From Prototheca cutis (Eukaryota > Chlorophyta > Trebouxiophyceae > Chlorellales > Chlorellaceae): a DNA stretch of 64,000 nucleotides. This document shows positions 12,366-24,598 of the stretch, in pieces. The first letter of the stretch is position 1; the number at the start of each line of letters is the position of its first letter. The translations under genes were made by a program, and so were the position numbers. The notes under the pieces are model-generated. The model did no database searches. It was not told the origin of the DNA and saw nothing but the letters and a program-made list of their open reading frames with translations. The stretch lies in assembly GCA_002897115.2 (NCBI GenBank), contig BCIH01000020.1, positions 51,388-115,387 on the forward strand. The letters run 5' to 3'.

Positions 12366-13056
12366 CTATCGATACCTTGACTAAAGCTCCGTGTCATCGT
12401 CGTCTTAACCGGAGCCACTTGATTGATTGTTGTCTCAGAGGGGAGTCAGTGAGCCCCCAGCCTCCTCCTCCCACCACACCCCCTTTGATGGAGTGCATCC
12501 GTTTCCAGATGTTCCATCTCGACAGGAGCTGTGCTTTAATGCACTTGTTCTGTGCTGCCCGATCCGGTCATGCTCGAAAAATTTAATACCTTCTTCCGGG
12601 GTATGGGAGTGGTGATGGTGGGGTTGGGCGTAGCGAGGACTCAGAGCAATGGGGGATGCCAGCAGAAAATAATAGAACACACACCTTGCTTTAGACATGA
12701 GCCAGTTTTTTGTTGGGTGAGGATTCAAATGACACCTATGATTCAGTGGAAGGGCATGTTTTTCTTTGTGGACCTCGGGATGGACTGGCCAAAGGGCCGG
12801 CAGCCGCTCAGCGATTTGCCCAACCTCCGAAAGAAGACCGACCCGGCCCGGAATTGTTGTGCGCTAAGCTCCACATAAGGCATGGGCATTGCGCATGCGC
12901 AATATTCCCCATATTTTGGGTGGTCCGTTTCGTGTAAAGGTGGCGTCTGAGGGCCAGACGAGCCATGCCAGTCGGTTAGAGTGCGCATGGCCGTCGGCGC
13001 TGTGCGGCCTACAGCGCGAGAAGAGACAGCGGGCCCCTCCTGTCGGAGCCTGCGCG
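12366..13056. other. Intergenic, no gene seen
   Basis: Between plastid HSP70 and the URB2-like gene. Lower GC than the coding parts. Frames are short and unsupported. Confidence 0.5.
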
Positions 13057-16000
13057 ATGACCATGATTTCAGACCTCTCCCAGTGCATCTATCTCGTCAA
13101 TAAATCGGAGGATGAAGCCGAGAGGTGCGCGTGGGTGTGCGCTGCAGGAGGGCCAGGCTGGGGCGGGTTGCCGGTGCCCGCCTGGCTGGCGAAGGCTTGC
13201 CTGGCGTATCTGCACCGCACCTTCTGCGGGATGCACGTTCACCGTGATGGGATATTCCCGTATAGGGCTGTCTACGATTCCCTTGTATCGTGCATTAAAT
13301 AGAGGCACACATCCTGCAACAAACCCTGTCAAGCATCACCCTCCACCCACCGAATGAACCAGCCGATACCCACCCAACATCAACAGGTCCGCTGCGGCCG
13401 CCCGGGCACTGGCGGAGCTGGATGCACCCGGCCTGCCTCTTCTGCTGCAGGCAGCACATGCCAGCGATCTGTTTCACGCGCTGCTAGCCAGACTGGGCAA
13501 GGACGGTCGGGGATCAGCTTGTAGCTGGCGGCTGCTGGGCCGGGTGTTGGAGCACCGGGCGCTGCCTGCCTCGGAGGCAGTGCCACTGAGCCTCGTGCCT
13601 CAGTTAACTCAGGCCCTGCAGCGGTATTCCTTGGCGGAACTCGATGCAGCGAGGCTGCTGGGAAGCTTGACCTCCAAATTTGCGGGTAACTACCACCCGG
13701 CATTGAAGGCTGCGGCGGGCCTGGCAAGCACCGTCGTAGCTGCGGCGTTGACTGCACGTGATAGTAGCGCTGGGCAGGAGAGAGAAGACGACACCGCGTA
13801 CGCCTGCCAAGAAGAAGACAAGGAGCCTGCTGATACTGCTATCCTGGCGGCGCTGCGGCTGGTCGAGGTCGCCGTGGCTTTGTCCCCGGAACCGAAAAAA
13901 TCGTCAGCGGTGTTGCTGGCCGACCTGCTCCGACCGTTATGTGTGCTGGGATTTGGCACGGAGGGTGCTTTGGACGCTGGATCTGGCCGGCTGGCCCGGG
14001 GACTTTTGGAGTCTGCACTGTTTGCGCCGGAGCTGCTGTCGAGCTTGTCTGATTGGGCTGCAGCACAGGCCGAGGCCGGCGGCTTTGCGGCAGTGGCGCT
14101 TGGCACGCGCCCAGAACAGCAGCAGCCACAGGATGGGTCCTCCAAAGAAAGCACCAAGCCGGGTGACGAGCGCCCTCCACGGCAGACGGGGCCATTCAAG
14201 GGCTTGTCAGCGCAAATTGCCAAGCTGTTGGACAATGGCGGCCCGGCAAGTAACGCCGCTGGTGTCAATTCCCTGAAACCCCAGGCGGTGGGCCACATGC
14301 TGGCCTGGATGCTGCACCAGTATGCCAAGGCTTGCACGGGGAAGAACACACGGCATGGCGGGCAACGACGTGAGCGCAGCGACGGCGGTGACGAGGGGCA
14401 GGCGACCGCCATGGCTGGGATTCGGGCTCAGTCCCAGGACCTGGCGGCTCCCTTTTCCATGTTTGCAGCGCTGCTGACAGTCTGCTGGGCGGCACCTGAG
14501 CGCGGCCAGAGGTGAAGTCGGACGGGAGCCGGTGGGGTTATTGAAGTGGGTTGATGGTTACTCTCCATGTGTCACCGAGGAGGGGACGTGGATGTTTGAT
14601 GGTTCCTAGAATCGGGGGGGGAGGGTGGCAGTGGCGGAGTCCAGGACGACTGACCTCTTGCTGACATTTCCTTCCCTCTAACCTATCCCTCAATTCCCAG
14701 TGCGGCCCCCGTCCTGGTGGAGGCGCTGCGGGAGACTGGGGCATACCGCCCAAGTGAGGACCCCGACGGCGTGCGGCAAGGACTACTGTCAGCGCTGTGC
14801 CTGAGTGCACTGGAGTCGGGGTCTGCCGACCCTGTACCGATGCTGCGGATGCTGCTGGCCCTGCTCCACGTGGAACACCGAGCCGTGCACCCTTTCCTCG
14901 GGCGGGTCTTGGCTCTCGTGCTCAGTTCGAGCGACAGGAAGGGCAACCGCAGCGGCGGGAGAAGGAAGACCAGCCTGCATGCCGACCAGTCAAGCCCGGG
15001 AAACTCTACAGAAGCAGTGAACACAGCTGCGACAGATGTACTGTGTGGGCTTGTGGCATCGTTTGCCGAGGCACGAGCCCTGCCATCACTGCTGCGGATT
15101 CTGCTGGGCGTCGACCCGGCATCAGGGTCTGTGAACGGGTCTGGAACGCAGCAACAGTGCGCCCTGCGTGCACCGCTGCCTGAGCGGGCGGCCAGCTTCC
15201 TCGCAGCTTCCATCGACGCGGTGCCCAGCGGGCAGGCCGTGGAACTGGTCGGATCCCTGGCTTCAGCGGTGGCCCTGTGGGCCGGTGCAGATGACACTGG
15301 CAAAACCGCAGCTGAAATCAGCCCCATCGCCGTTGATGCGACGACTAGCACCACAATGACGCCACCCCTGGGCGCTGTTGCGCTGTGTACGCTGTGCGTG
15401 GATCGGCTCCGTGTGACTCTGGCCACCGCCGAGCGTGTCGCCACAGCGATACGGTCAGACCTTCTGCCCCCGCTGGCGATGCTCCTGCTGCCGCTGCTCC
15501 GGCAGGTTGCGGCTCTGTCTTTTCCTGGAAGCAAAGTCCTCCCAACGGTGCTGTCATCGATCGATGCCAATCATCTGGCGGCGCTGCTTCGGCTGTACAC
15601 GGCGACGTGCCAGCTTCACGCCAGCTGCACCAACGTCCATCCAGCGGTGAGGGAAGAATGGGTGTGGTCTTGCGACTGACTAGCTGGCATCCCTTTCTGT
15701 GGTCTGGGGGGGGGGGGTTTAATAATATGCGGGGAAAAATGGGCTGTTGGGTTGCATGATGGCCTTGAGAGGACTAGTTCGCAGGCATGGGATGATGTCA
15801 ATGAGGTTCTTGGGCATACGCCAGAGCGGCATGGAGCCCACAAAAATAGTGGGCAGAGACACAACCCACACCTCGTCACCTTTTTACACACCACTCACAA
15901 CCGACGCCACTGCAGATTGCATCACTATCTGGGCAGGAAATAAAGAGCATGAGCGATGCCGTGCCTAGTCTGTTTGCGGCGTTGGGATCTGAAGCGGAAA

Positions 16001-19000
16001 CAGCCGCGACTCTGGAGCAGCTGATGAGTGCAGCAGAGTCCCAGGGACTCGACAGCCCACTGGTTCCGGCTGCTGCCGAGGCACTGCTGACATGGTTGCG
16101 CGTGGCACATGGCCGCTGGTTGCACGTCAGAGTGGCTGTTGTGAACGGTGCCTCTGGCGTCGCCTCTGACAATGATGCAGAGGGCACTGCATCTGCTCAG
16201 GCAGGCAGCAGCCCCGCGTCGGAGCAGCGTGATGCGAAACGGAGGCGGCGCTCCGACGTGGCGTCGCCGGCGTCAGATGGCTTGACCGGTCGAGCAGCCT
16301 CACCCAGCAGCGGCCATGCCGCGGCTACTGCACGGTTGGCTGCCTTGTCCACGGCAGCGGCAGACGCACTGGCTGGGAGTGCGGGGCTGCATCCGACCTT
16401 GCTGGACATTGCGCTGCGGGGGCTCCAGCCCATCCAAGCCCACGCCAGGGTCAAGAGCGCCGCCAGCTTTGTGCAGGCCCTCCTACGCGCTGTTGCGACG
16501 ACAGCAGGTGGTGAAACAAACGCATCTGAGCAGCTGACCGCCAGGAACGAAACTGTTACAGCTGAGCAAGCGGACCGCATCCGTCAGGTCCTGGTAACAG
16601 GCCAGCTCCTGGAAGGCTCCCTTGCGGCTGCTGGAGGCAGCGCAGCCGCCGGTCTCATCTCTGGCACTGTTTCGGGAATGGATGCTGGCAGCCGTTGTCA
16701 GCCTTTAGGTGACTACGGTGTTCTGCTTGAGGAGCTTCAAAAGATGGCAAAGGGCCGACCCCTGGAGTCCCGGCGCTGGGCCTCCGCGCTGGGGGCGTTT
16801 TGGGGTCCGGTGGGAGAGGATGAGTCAGGCTGTCCCTCTGGAGTGCCGGCCATGACTCGGCACGCTCGGTCTCCGGGCGGTGCTTGCGCCCCATTCAACG
16901 CCAGCCTGGTCGCCATGACTGAAACCCTGTGCCTCGTCCAAGACATTCCCGTGGCGGTGAGGGCAGAGGTCACGGCTGTGCTGGCGAGTGCGTTGGGAGT
17001 GTTACTGAAAATGGCCCCGCCCAATGATGATCAGGGAGTGGAGACATCACTCATGGAGGTCAAACAAGCGGCCTTGGAACTGCTCACGAAGCAGTTCAAG
17101 CAAGACTGGGGTCTGGCAAGCCGACTTTGCTGGCGGCAATGGGTGCCAGCCCTCGCTGGTCGCGTTGTTCTCTCCAGCGACGAGCTGCAGGCTGGGGACA
17201 AGCGCAGAGCGCTCAATCGCATCGTGGCTTTGACCGCAGCATGCACTCGGGGGGAGACCCTGGTGGGCGCGGCCGGTTTCCCGGAAAAAGATGACGATGC
17301 TGTGCTTGGAGCACCCTGGGAAGGCATAACTCCCGACGTGGCTGTGTTGCTCGTGGAGGGGGTGCTGAAGGGGGTGCTGGATGTCGTCACAGAGGCGGAG
17401 GAGCGGGCCGACCCCCGGCGTGCTCAGTACTGCCTGAGTATTCGCGAGCAAATGGGTGTGGTGGCTGAGACAGCCCCCACACTGGACCGTGCTCTGCCCA
17501 CACTGGACCGTGCTCTGCCCACACTGGCACGGTTGGCTAAACAGGGCTGTGCCTGGGTCCTGGACAGCCTTGGGCCGTCCAAGGAAATTGGCGAGGCTTC
17601 TGCGGCAGCGTACCTGTACCACTGCGCGGCTGTCGCCGCTCGGGTGGCGACCAGCTCCTTTGGCGACGATCTGGTGATCGATCAGAACACGACCAGGTCA
17701 TTGTTAGATGCCTTGCTCCGCCGGTTTGCAGCGACACTGGCGGCTGTGGATGGCCAATCAAGCATGGCAGACAAGCCCTCCGATGATGCCACTGCACCCG
17801 GCGAGCCAAACTCCCGCCAGGTGGCAATGCTGACGCCGTTGGTAGACGCGGCTGTGCTGTGCGCTGGATTTGCCAAGCCTGCGGTGTCGGAGGCACACTT
17901 TGCATCAGTGCTCGCAAGCGTCCTGTGGCTGCTGGAACAGCAGAGAGGATTGGAAGCAGCCGCAGCCAAGGACTCACCTCCCCCCGCTGCTGTCTCATTC
18001 AGTGGGCGGCCCACCGCCCCACCGATGCCGGCGCTGTACCCCGCCGCAGTATTTGACCCCGACAGGTCTGCAGCACTGCACACGCTGGGGACGCTGATCT
18101 CGGGGAGCCGCAGCGACAACCTTCGAATTGCGCTCCGTGCGGCATCTGCTGCGCTCCAGCGATGCGCTGTGAACAACCCGGGGTCAAACGCGCTGACTCA
18201 ACAGTCGCTGGCCCCGCTGCCGGCTGCGGAGCTGGCGCTGGCAGTGCTTGAGCAGAGCTCGGGCTCGCGTGCGTACAGGGAGCAGCAGCGCGCCTGTGAA
18301 CCGCTGCTGCGTGCGCTGTGCGAGGCCTTGACCAACGGCGGTGAGCTTCCAGCACAACAAGCTTATGATGCAAGGTCCCACCCGATATCTCGCCTGGCAG
18401 AGCTCCTCGTTGACTGCGGTGGCACCTCCGGGACGGGAGGGCCTGGTATTCCGGGGGGGTCTGCGAACGACCGCTGGCTGGGCTTTGATGAGCACAACGG
18501 CGCAAGCAGAGACGCGCCATGCTTCCATGAAGAACAACCCGAGTGGACCCCCAACAGCGAAGTGGGGGCACCACCAGGGCAGGCCGGTGGTCCCACAACC
18601 CTCTTGTTCCGCTGCACATGCTGGCGGGCGCTGGAGTCCCTGGTGGCCCGGCCAAAGGTGCTGTCCCTCAACCCCAGGCTGCTGGCACTGGTCCTGGAAG
18701 CAGTGCTGAGTGTAGCCAGGGTGCCACCAACAGATGACAGCCTGGCAACGCTGCAGNGCGCTGAGATCGTGTATGCAGCCGACGTCCTCTCAGCCGTCTG
18801 CAGGCACAGGGCAGAGGTAGGCGCTGGGTGTTGGGTTGTTTGATTTGCTGGTACATGCTGCCACCTTGTTGGCATGCCAGGCGTGGGTAGCGTGTGAGAG
18901 CTGACGCGGCTCATGTTCCATGTGGATGGCCGCTGCCCATTGGACCTGGCCATGCTCTTTCTCCCCTGCAGCCAACCCCTTTCCCTCCCCCCTTGTAAAA

Positions 19001-19548
19001 TAAAGGATCTGGGGAGGCTGCTTCCCATGGTGGCACTGGCGGCGAGGGCGCTGCTGCACGCGTGTGTGCAGCTCCATGCGCGTTTGGGAGTCGAGCAAGT
19101 TGCTGTGGCCCGAGCGGTGGCCGAGTCGTTCACGCTCATGAGCCGCCTCCAGGTGTGGTTCGTTCGTGTGTTGGGCCGGGGGTTCATCGACTGTGCACCA
19201 AAACAATAGTCCGCCCACACCCACACCCCAATGCAGAGGGTGCGGTGGCATGTCGGTCAGCTTCTGGCCGACTACGTGCTGCTGGTGGGGTGCGAACCGT
19301 CGCGGGCGCTGTGGACCCCCCTGCTGGGGACGCCTGTCCCGCCGCCAGGAGTTAGCCTGCGTGCCAGCGCGACGGGGCTGGCACTGCGCGAGGGGGCATT
19401 TGCCCTGTACAACGCCTGCGGCTCCGCAGAGCTGCAGTTCCTGTTTGCCTTGCTGTGCCGTGCCCCCGCGGCGGGAGAGGCCAAGGAGGCCTTGAACAGC
19501 CTCAAGGCTGCTTTCGAACGACTGCACAAGTACACGGGCAAAGTCTGA
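13057..19548 (+). CDS. URB2: Urb2/Npa2-family nucleolar pre-ribosome protein
   Basis: Urb2/Npa2 works in early 60S assembly (27S pre-rRNA processing) in the nucleolus. Six exons are proposed: 13057-13124, 13387-14511, 14701-15646, 15916-18816, 19006-19152 and 19237-19548; phases agree and the product is about 1832 residues. Identity rests on the C-terminal Urb2 domain: HVGQLLADYVLLVG, then ALREGAFALYNACGSAELQF, and the final FERLHKYTGKV, matching the family ending (…Y.GKV). The rest is Leu/Ala-rich helical repeat-like sequence, poorly conserved as in all Urb2 proteins. Exon 1 (23 residues) is supported only by phase. Exon 4 contains a tandem 21-bp duplication and one ambiguous base. Longer than the animal protein (roughly 1500). 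Confidence 0.82.
17477..17518 (+). repeat. Tandem 21-bp duplication in URB2 exon 4
   Basis: The segment encoding TLDRALP is present twice in a row, with identical bases, followed by a partial third unit (TLARL). In-frame and recent-looking. Confidence 0.85.
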
Positions 19549-20702
19549 CCCAAAACTCGGGCTTCTCTCTTTCCACTCCATCAAATCATCAGGTTTCCAA
19601 TTTTGGCACGTCGCATGCCACGCTCAAACAAGCATGATGTAAGCGCAAGGTATTGCATTGCATTCCTTGAGCGACGGCAATCGACAAGGGGCATACAGGG
19701 AAAAATCGACGAAAGTAAGAGCCTTGGCCAGCAAGAAAGCAGGAAAACCCATGGAGCACGAGTGCATCAACATGCTGTGAGGGCGGGGATTTCGTTGTGC
19801 AGCGCACGATGTCAGAACAGATTCCAAGAGGGGCGTGCGGGCTTGAGAGGGCGGGGATGGGGTCCACGGATGGGCTCCAGAGCCAGGAAGAAAAAGGGGA
19901 ACACCGCAGTCCAGGGTCTCCCATTCCACCAAATCAAACAGAAACCCAAGTCCGAGCGTAAACCGCCGGTGCAAACGAGGGCCCGGTGCCAGTACTACCT
20001 ATTCTCAACGCGACCGGGGAAGACAAGTTGGGCCCTGGACAACAAAAAGAGCCCGGACAAAAGGGCTTGATCTTGCAGCGTGCACGCCGGGCAATGGAAA
20101 GAGTCATCAAAGCAAGTGGAGCCAACTTCTCGGACTGATGCAGAGCCGAGACAAGCACCACAGGCATGGACGTTCATGATGGACCGCCGCATGCCCCAAG
20201 TTGACAGACTGTGCTCCGGAGCAGGGGTTGCAACGATCGCCACGGCTGCCGTTCTCTTTTCTTGGGAGGACGGGGAAGCAGCAGGTGGGGACGTTGGGAC
20301 CAGCAAGCGGAAAGGTGCAAGCAATGTCGTGGACAGCAGTGGATGCACAATGGCGCCAGGGAAGGGGCCAGGCGTGGTGCAGCCCCGCCCCACACGCACG
20401 CAGACTGCCATGCACAAGGGTGCCATTGTTCGTCACATTCCAGGATTCGGCATGAGCACATTTCAGAGAGGGCAGGGGCCTGGCAGGGACGATGGAACGC
20501 CTGCGACACGATGACTTCAGGGGGCGCGCAGGCTTGGTGTGCATGCACGAAAGCCATGGAAAAACCCACCAAAAAAGGGTTGCAAGAAGGCATCGTTCGA
20601 CGTGTGGCAACGTGCATGGCGTGTCGGCGGCGCCAACCAGGCCCACCGGACAGGTCGTTTGCATAAAAAAAGGGGTCGGCCTGCCACCACGTTGGAACCC
20701 AG
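19549..20702. other. Long convergent intergenic region
   Basis: Lies between the ends of the URB2-like gene (+) and the GAF/membrane gene (-). Frames of up to 155 codons occur on both strands but read as low-complexity shadows, without splice or family support. Probably two 3' UTRs. Confidence 0.5.
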
Positions 20703-23700
20703 TTAGTCCTTGTACGGGTCTGCGGGCGGCGGCTGGGAGCGCAGAACCGTGATACCCCTGGCTGTGGACTCGGGAGAGCTCGCGGTCGCTGGCCGGGCAG
20801 CTGCCGCCGCTGTGCGCTGGCCCTCCCCCATCGAGGACGATGCAGCCTGCAACGTGGCGGCCTCCAGACGCGCAGCGGCGCGGAGGAAAGCGCGACGAAC
20901 GCGTCGTTCGCGTGCCCAGGTCGCCGCCGTGGCCGCGGCGCTGGCGGCTGCCAGGCGCAGCACGTCTGGCAGCGCCAGGGTCGTGCTGGGTCCACACATC
21001 AGGGACACAACGGTGGCCAGCCAGAGGCAGGCCAGCTGCATGGGGATGTGCAGCGGCATCGGCACCGGCCAACATATTGCCGGGACACACAACGATAAGG
21101 GACCTGCCGCCCAGCGATGCAGCGTGGACAGCACCGTGCTTGTGAACGACGGCTCGACCACGTTGCCTGGAAGAAATGCCCAGCCCCCCTCACTGACAGT
21201 GGCAACGCTCAGGACGCTGAGCGTGCAGGCAGCCACCCGCAGCACTGCAGCGACCGCCAGGCGGTTCCGGGCCCAGATCTCTGGTCGGGCGAGGGCCAGC
21301 GCTGCGGGGCTCGCCAGCGCCGCCAACAGCCCCGCCGTGCACAGCCCGGGGAGCGACCAGAGCACGCCATTACGAACCAACGGCTCCAGTGCTGCAGCCA
21401 GCACGACGGCCCATGCCAGACCCCACCACACGTCCAATTTGAGACCCACCGCCACGCTCCATGCCTCGTACGACGACTCGAGCGTCTCGTCCACAAAGCC
21501 CATGTTCCACCGCGCCCGCCGCAGCCGCAGCACCGCAGGAGGCGCCAGGGGGACCGCGACGGCCGTCGGGTGTTGACCAGCGGTCGTGGGGCCAGTGCGC
21601 CCGGGCTGGAGCGCAGAGGGCGCTGGCAGCGGAGACGACCCCCAGGAACTTCCCGAAGAACCGTGCCGAAGCCCCGCCTCCGACTCTGCAGCCGGCGCGC
21701 CTGCACCTGCAGCGCCGGAAGGCGCTCCGGCGGCACCGGATAAAGGACCCCGCCCAGCGACGCCATGCTCCCCGCTGCTCTTGGACCCGCCACTGCTCGA
21801 GGGCCCCGGCGCGGGAAACGCGACGACGGCCGCGCCGTGGGCGCTGACCAGCGCCGAGGCTGCCAGTCCCACCGCGATGTCTTCCAGCGAGGCAGGGCGA
21901 CTGGCGGCGGCGGCCAGGGGCTGGCCCGTCATTGTGCCCCCGCTGCCGCCGCTGCTCCCAGGCAGGCTGGACCCCAGTGGTGACGGGTGCCCACCACCGA
22001 GACTGGAAGCCAGAGACATGTGCCCACCCAGACTGGACCCCAGTGATCCGCTGGACACCTCCAAGATGCTCGCGAGCTGGGGCAACACCGGGTGATGGTA
22101 CTCGGCGGGTGCGGACACCACCTGTGCTCGAGGCTCCCAAGCAGCATCCCGGCCCGTTCTCTCTGGCGCAGATGGGGCCGCAGTGGTGTCATCAGGAACC
22201 GCCTCCTGTGCTCTGTTCCGTGATCCTGCTCTGGGCTCGGTGGCACCAGAATGACTTGCCATCTGCAGTGCCGCGGCTGCCGCACCACGAGTGCCCACAG
22301 CGTCCGTTCCCGCCGTCCCGCGCTGGGGTTCCACACTGGCGAAGCCGGCAGTGTCGTCGTCATCAGTGCCAACGTCCGCTCCACATGCTGCCCTCGGGGC
22401 CCGGGCCGGGGCCGAGGACGAGCGTGCTGGGGCCGGCGACTCGTGCTGCATGGTCGACCGGCCCCGGAGCCACCTGTCCCGCGACCACGGTCGGGACATC
22501 CCTGCCGCCGACAGCGACAGGGGCCGCTCGGCGAAGTGCGACCACGCGCGCTCGACGGGCGCAGTGGAGGCCTTGCGACGGGCGTGCTGCGCGGCGTCCT
22601 CCTCCAGAAGGTCCTCGTATCCCGACAGCTCCGAGTTGTGCGGGCTCCAGGGCTGCGCGTCATCAAACAGAAAACTGGTGTCGCTCTCCAGGCTCGTCGC
22701 ACGCAGCACGTCCAGCGGGCTGGCCGTCCCGGTCCGACTGCTCAGCCGCACCGACGGCGTCCGAGCACCACCCGCGGCCGTGGAGGGCCGCGCCGCGGCG
22801 AGGGGAGACTGTGGGACGCAGCCCGGCGCGCCGGCCTCCGACCCGCTGCCGGTCGAACGGGCCGGGTGCTGGGCTGCCGCGGTCGCAAAGGGCGTCGGCC
22901 CCGCGCCTCCGGAACTGGTCTCAGCCGACACGTCGTCGCCGGGCTTGGTTTGATCGGCTGTGGCCAAAGGGTGCAGCCGTTGCAGTGCATCGATGCTGAC
23001 GCTTGCGGTGGCCGCCTCATTGGTACCAGGCCAGAAGGCAGCTCGGGAAACCCCAGCAGTACTGCCCCCCCCGCCACTCGTTCCCAGGTCGATGTCTGCG
23101 CCGGTGCCGGCCACAGCACCGGCAACGAGCTGCTCCAGCTTGTGGGCCGGGAACACGATGCGCAGGACATCAAAAGAGGCTTCCATGACTTGGATGCTGG
23201 CATGCGCGACAGCCCGGCCCATTTCCGCGCCCCAGTCGCGCAGCCAGTCCGGGTCCATGGCCGGTTCGGGGCCGGGACCCGTCAGCAGGACCGCGCCCAG
23301 CAGCGGGGCGTCAGCGCCGCTGCAGGACAGTGCCACGGCCTGCACCCAGCCGGGCTTACCGCGCTTCCACAGCTCGCGGCAGTCGGCCGGAGGGTCGGGG
23401 TCGCCGGGAAGCACCAGCGCAACTTCCCCCGTCTCCATCACTGCGCGTGCCAGGCACGGCTCGTCCCCGGGCAGGCTCCACTCCGCCAGCAGCGGACCGG
23501 TCACCACGCTGCCGCCCTCCATCACAGGGGTCGCCTCCAGCTCCGTGGCACGCCCGTTGGCCAGGACCAGCCTGTGTTCAGAGTAATGGACCCGAGGCAG
23601 TCGGTTGCGCGCGCATAGTGCGCATCCAGTGAACCAAACAAACATCACGTCGAGTGCTCTCGGGTGCACGGTAGCATGGGAATGCGCTGGCCAGCAGGCC

Positions 23701-23929
23701 TCCATTCCATCAGCGAGGCCCTGCCCAAGCCATGGACGCCCGCGCACCAGAGTTCCGTCACGCCGCAGAAAACCTCCGACATGCTCTGAGCACATGTCTC
23801 CGGAAGTGGGGCGTGGACGACCAGTGCAGCGGCCAGGCTGGACGCCCAGGATCCCCCGGAATTCATGAGTCCGATTGACCGCTCGGGGGTGACGGGGCGA
23901 GGAAGCCTCCCCGACTCCACGCTCTCCAT
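20703..23929 (-). CDS. GAF-like sensor plus multi-pass membrane protein
   Basis: Not recognised as a named family. Two exons, 23670-23929 and 20703-23571, join in phase 2 and give about 1042 residues. Residues 1-240 look like a GAF fold: strands such as ASLMEWRPAGQRIPMLP and VMETGEVALVLPGD, then GWVQAVALSCSG and LLGAVLLTGPG, and a helix DWLRDWGAEMGRAVAHAS. Residues about 250-770 are a Ser/Ala/Gly/Pro-rich, probably disordered linker. Residues about 780-970 hold five or six hydrophobic segments, for example DVWWGLAWAVVLAAALEPLV and LQLACLWLATVVSLMCG-like stretches, followed by a basic helix (ARERRVRRAFLRAAARLEAA). No kinase, cyclase or phosphodiesterase domain follows. A membrane sensor is inferred. 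The first exon start is a guess. Confidence 0.6.
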
Positions 23930-24598
23930 GGCCTTTTCAGTCCATGCAAGGACATGGGAAACAGTTGTGCAATATTTGGCCCACAATAATGAACATGTGA
24001 TGTCGTCAGGACTGTGCACTATGCCCAGGGTCAGGATCCCGTTCAGACCCCTCACGATCGGGCCCCTGATCGGGGTCGAACAAGGACAGGTGGAATTGCC
24101 CGACTGATCTGCAGGAGGATGGCTCGCTCTCTCAGCCGAGATGGTTAAAATAGTCCCATCATACTTTGGGCGAAAACCGTTGCCAGCGACTCGTGCATGA
24201 TTACGTCCCGCGCGCCGAGGTTGTGGTCTGCATACCGCACACCAGAGAGACACCCGTCCCGGGGCCCCACATGCCAGCTCCGCTGGCACGCAGCACCAAT
24301 CTGGCGATGGAATTGTGATTGTACTTCTGCGTAGTTGCTGGATTTAGTTGGTCCTGTGGGATTCTCCTGGGGTATTTCAGGAGGTTCCGCCCGTGCGTCG
24401 GGAGAATTTCAAGATGGGGCAACGCCCGGGCCACTGCAGAAGCGAATCAAGTGGCTGCCCGCCGTGGGATTCTGGCACCGTGGCAATCGTGGCTTTCGCA
24501 ACATCGCATGTTGGGTGTTTTACAGGGCAATTTTGTGCTGATCCGAGGCTCAGACCCGCGCCGCTCCACGGTGCTGGTGGTCCGCGAGCCCTGACCTG
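23930..24598. other. Divergent promoter interval
   Basis: Between the minus-strand GAF/membrane gene and the plus-strand PQ-loop gene. No coding feature is supported; both promoters should be here. Confidence 0.45.

Noticed and set aside
20107..21090. 327-codon minus-strand frame overlapping the end of the GAF/membrane gene
   Set aside because: It is out of frame with the supported protein and is Arg/Pro/His-rich as expected for a shadow frame.
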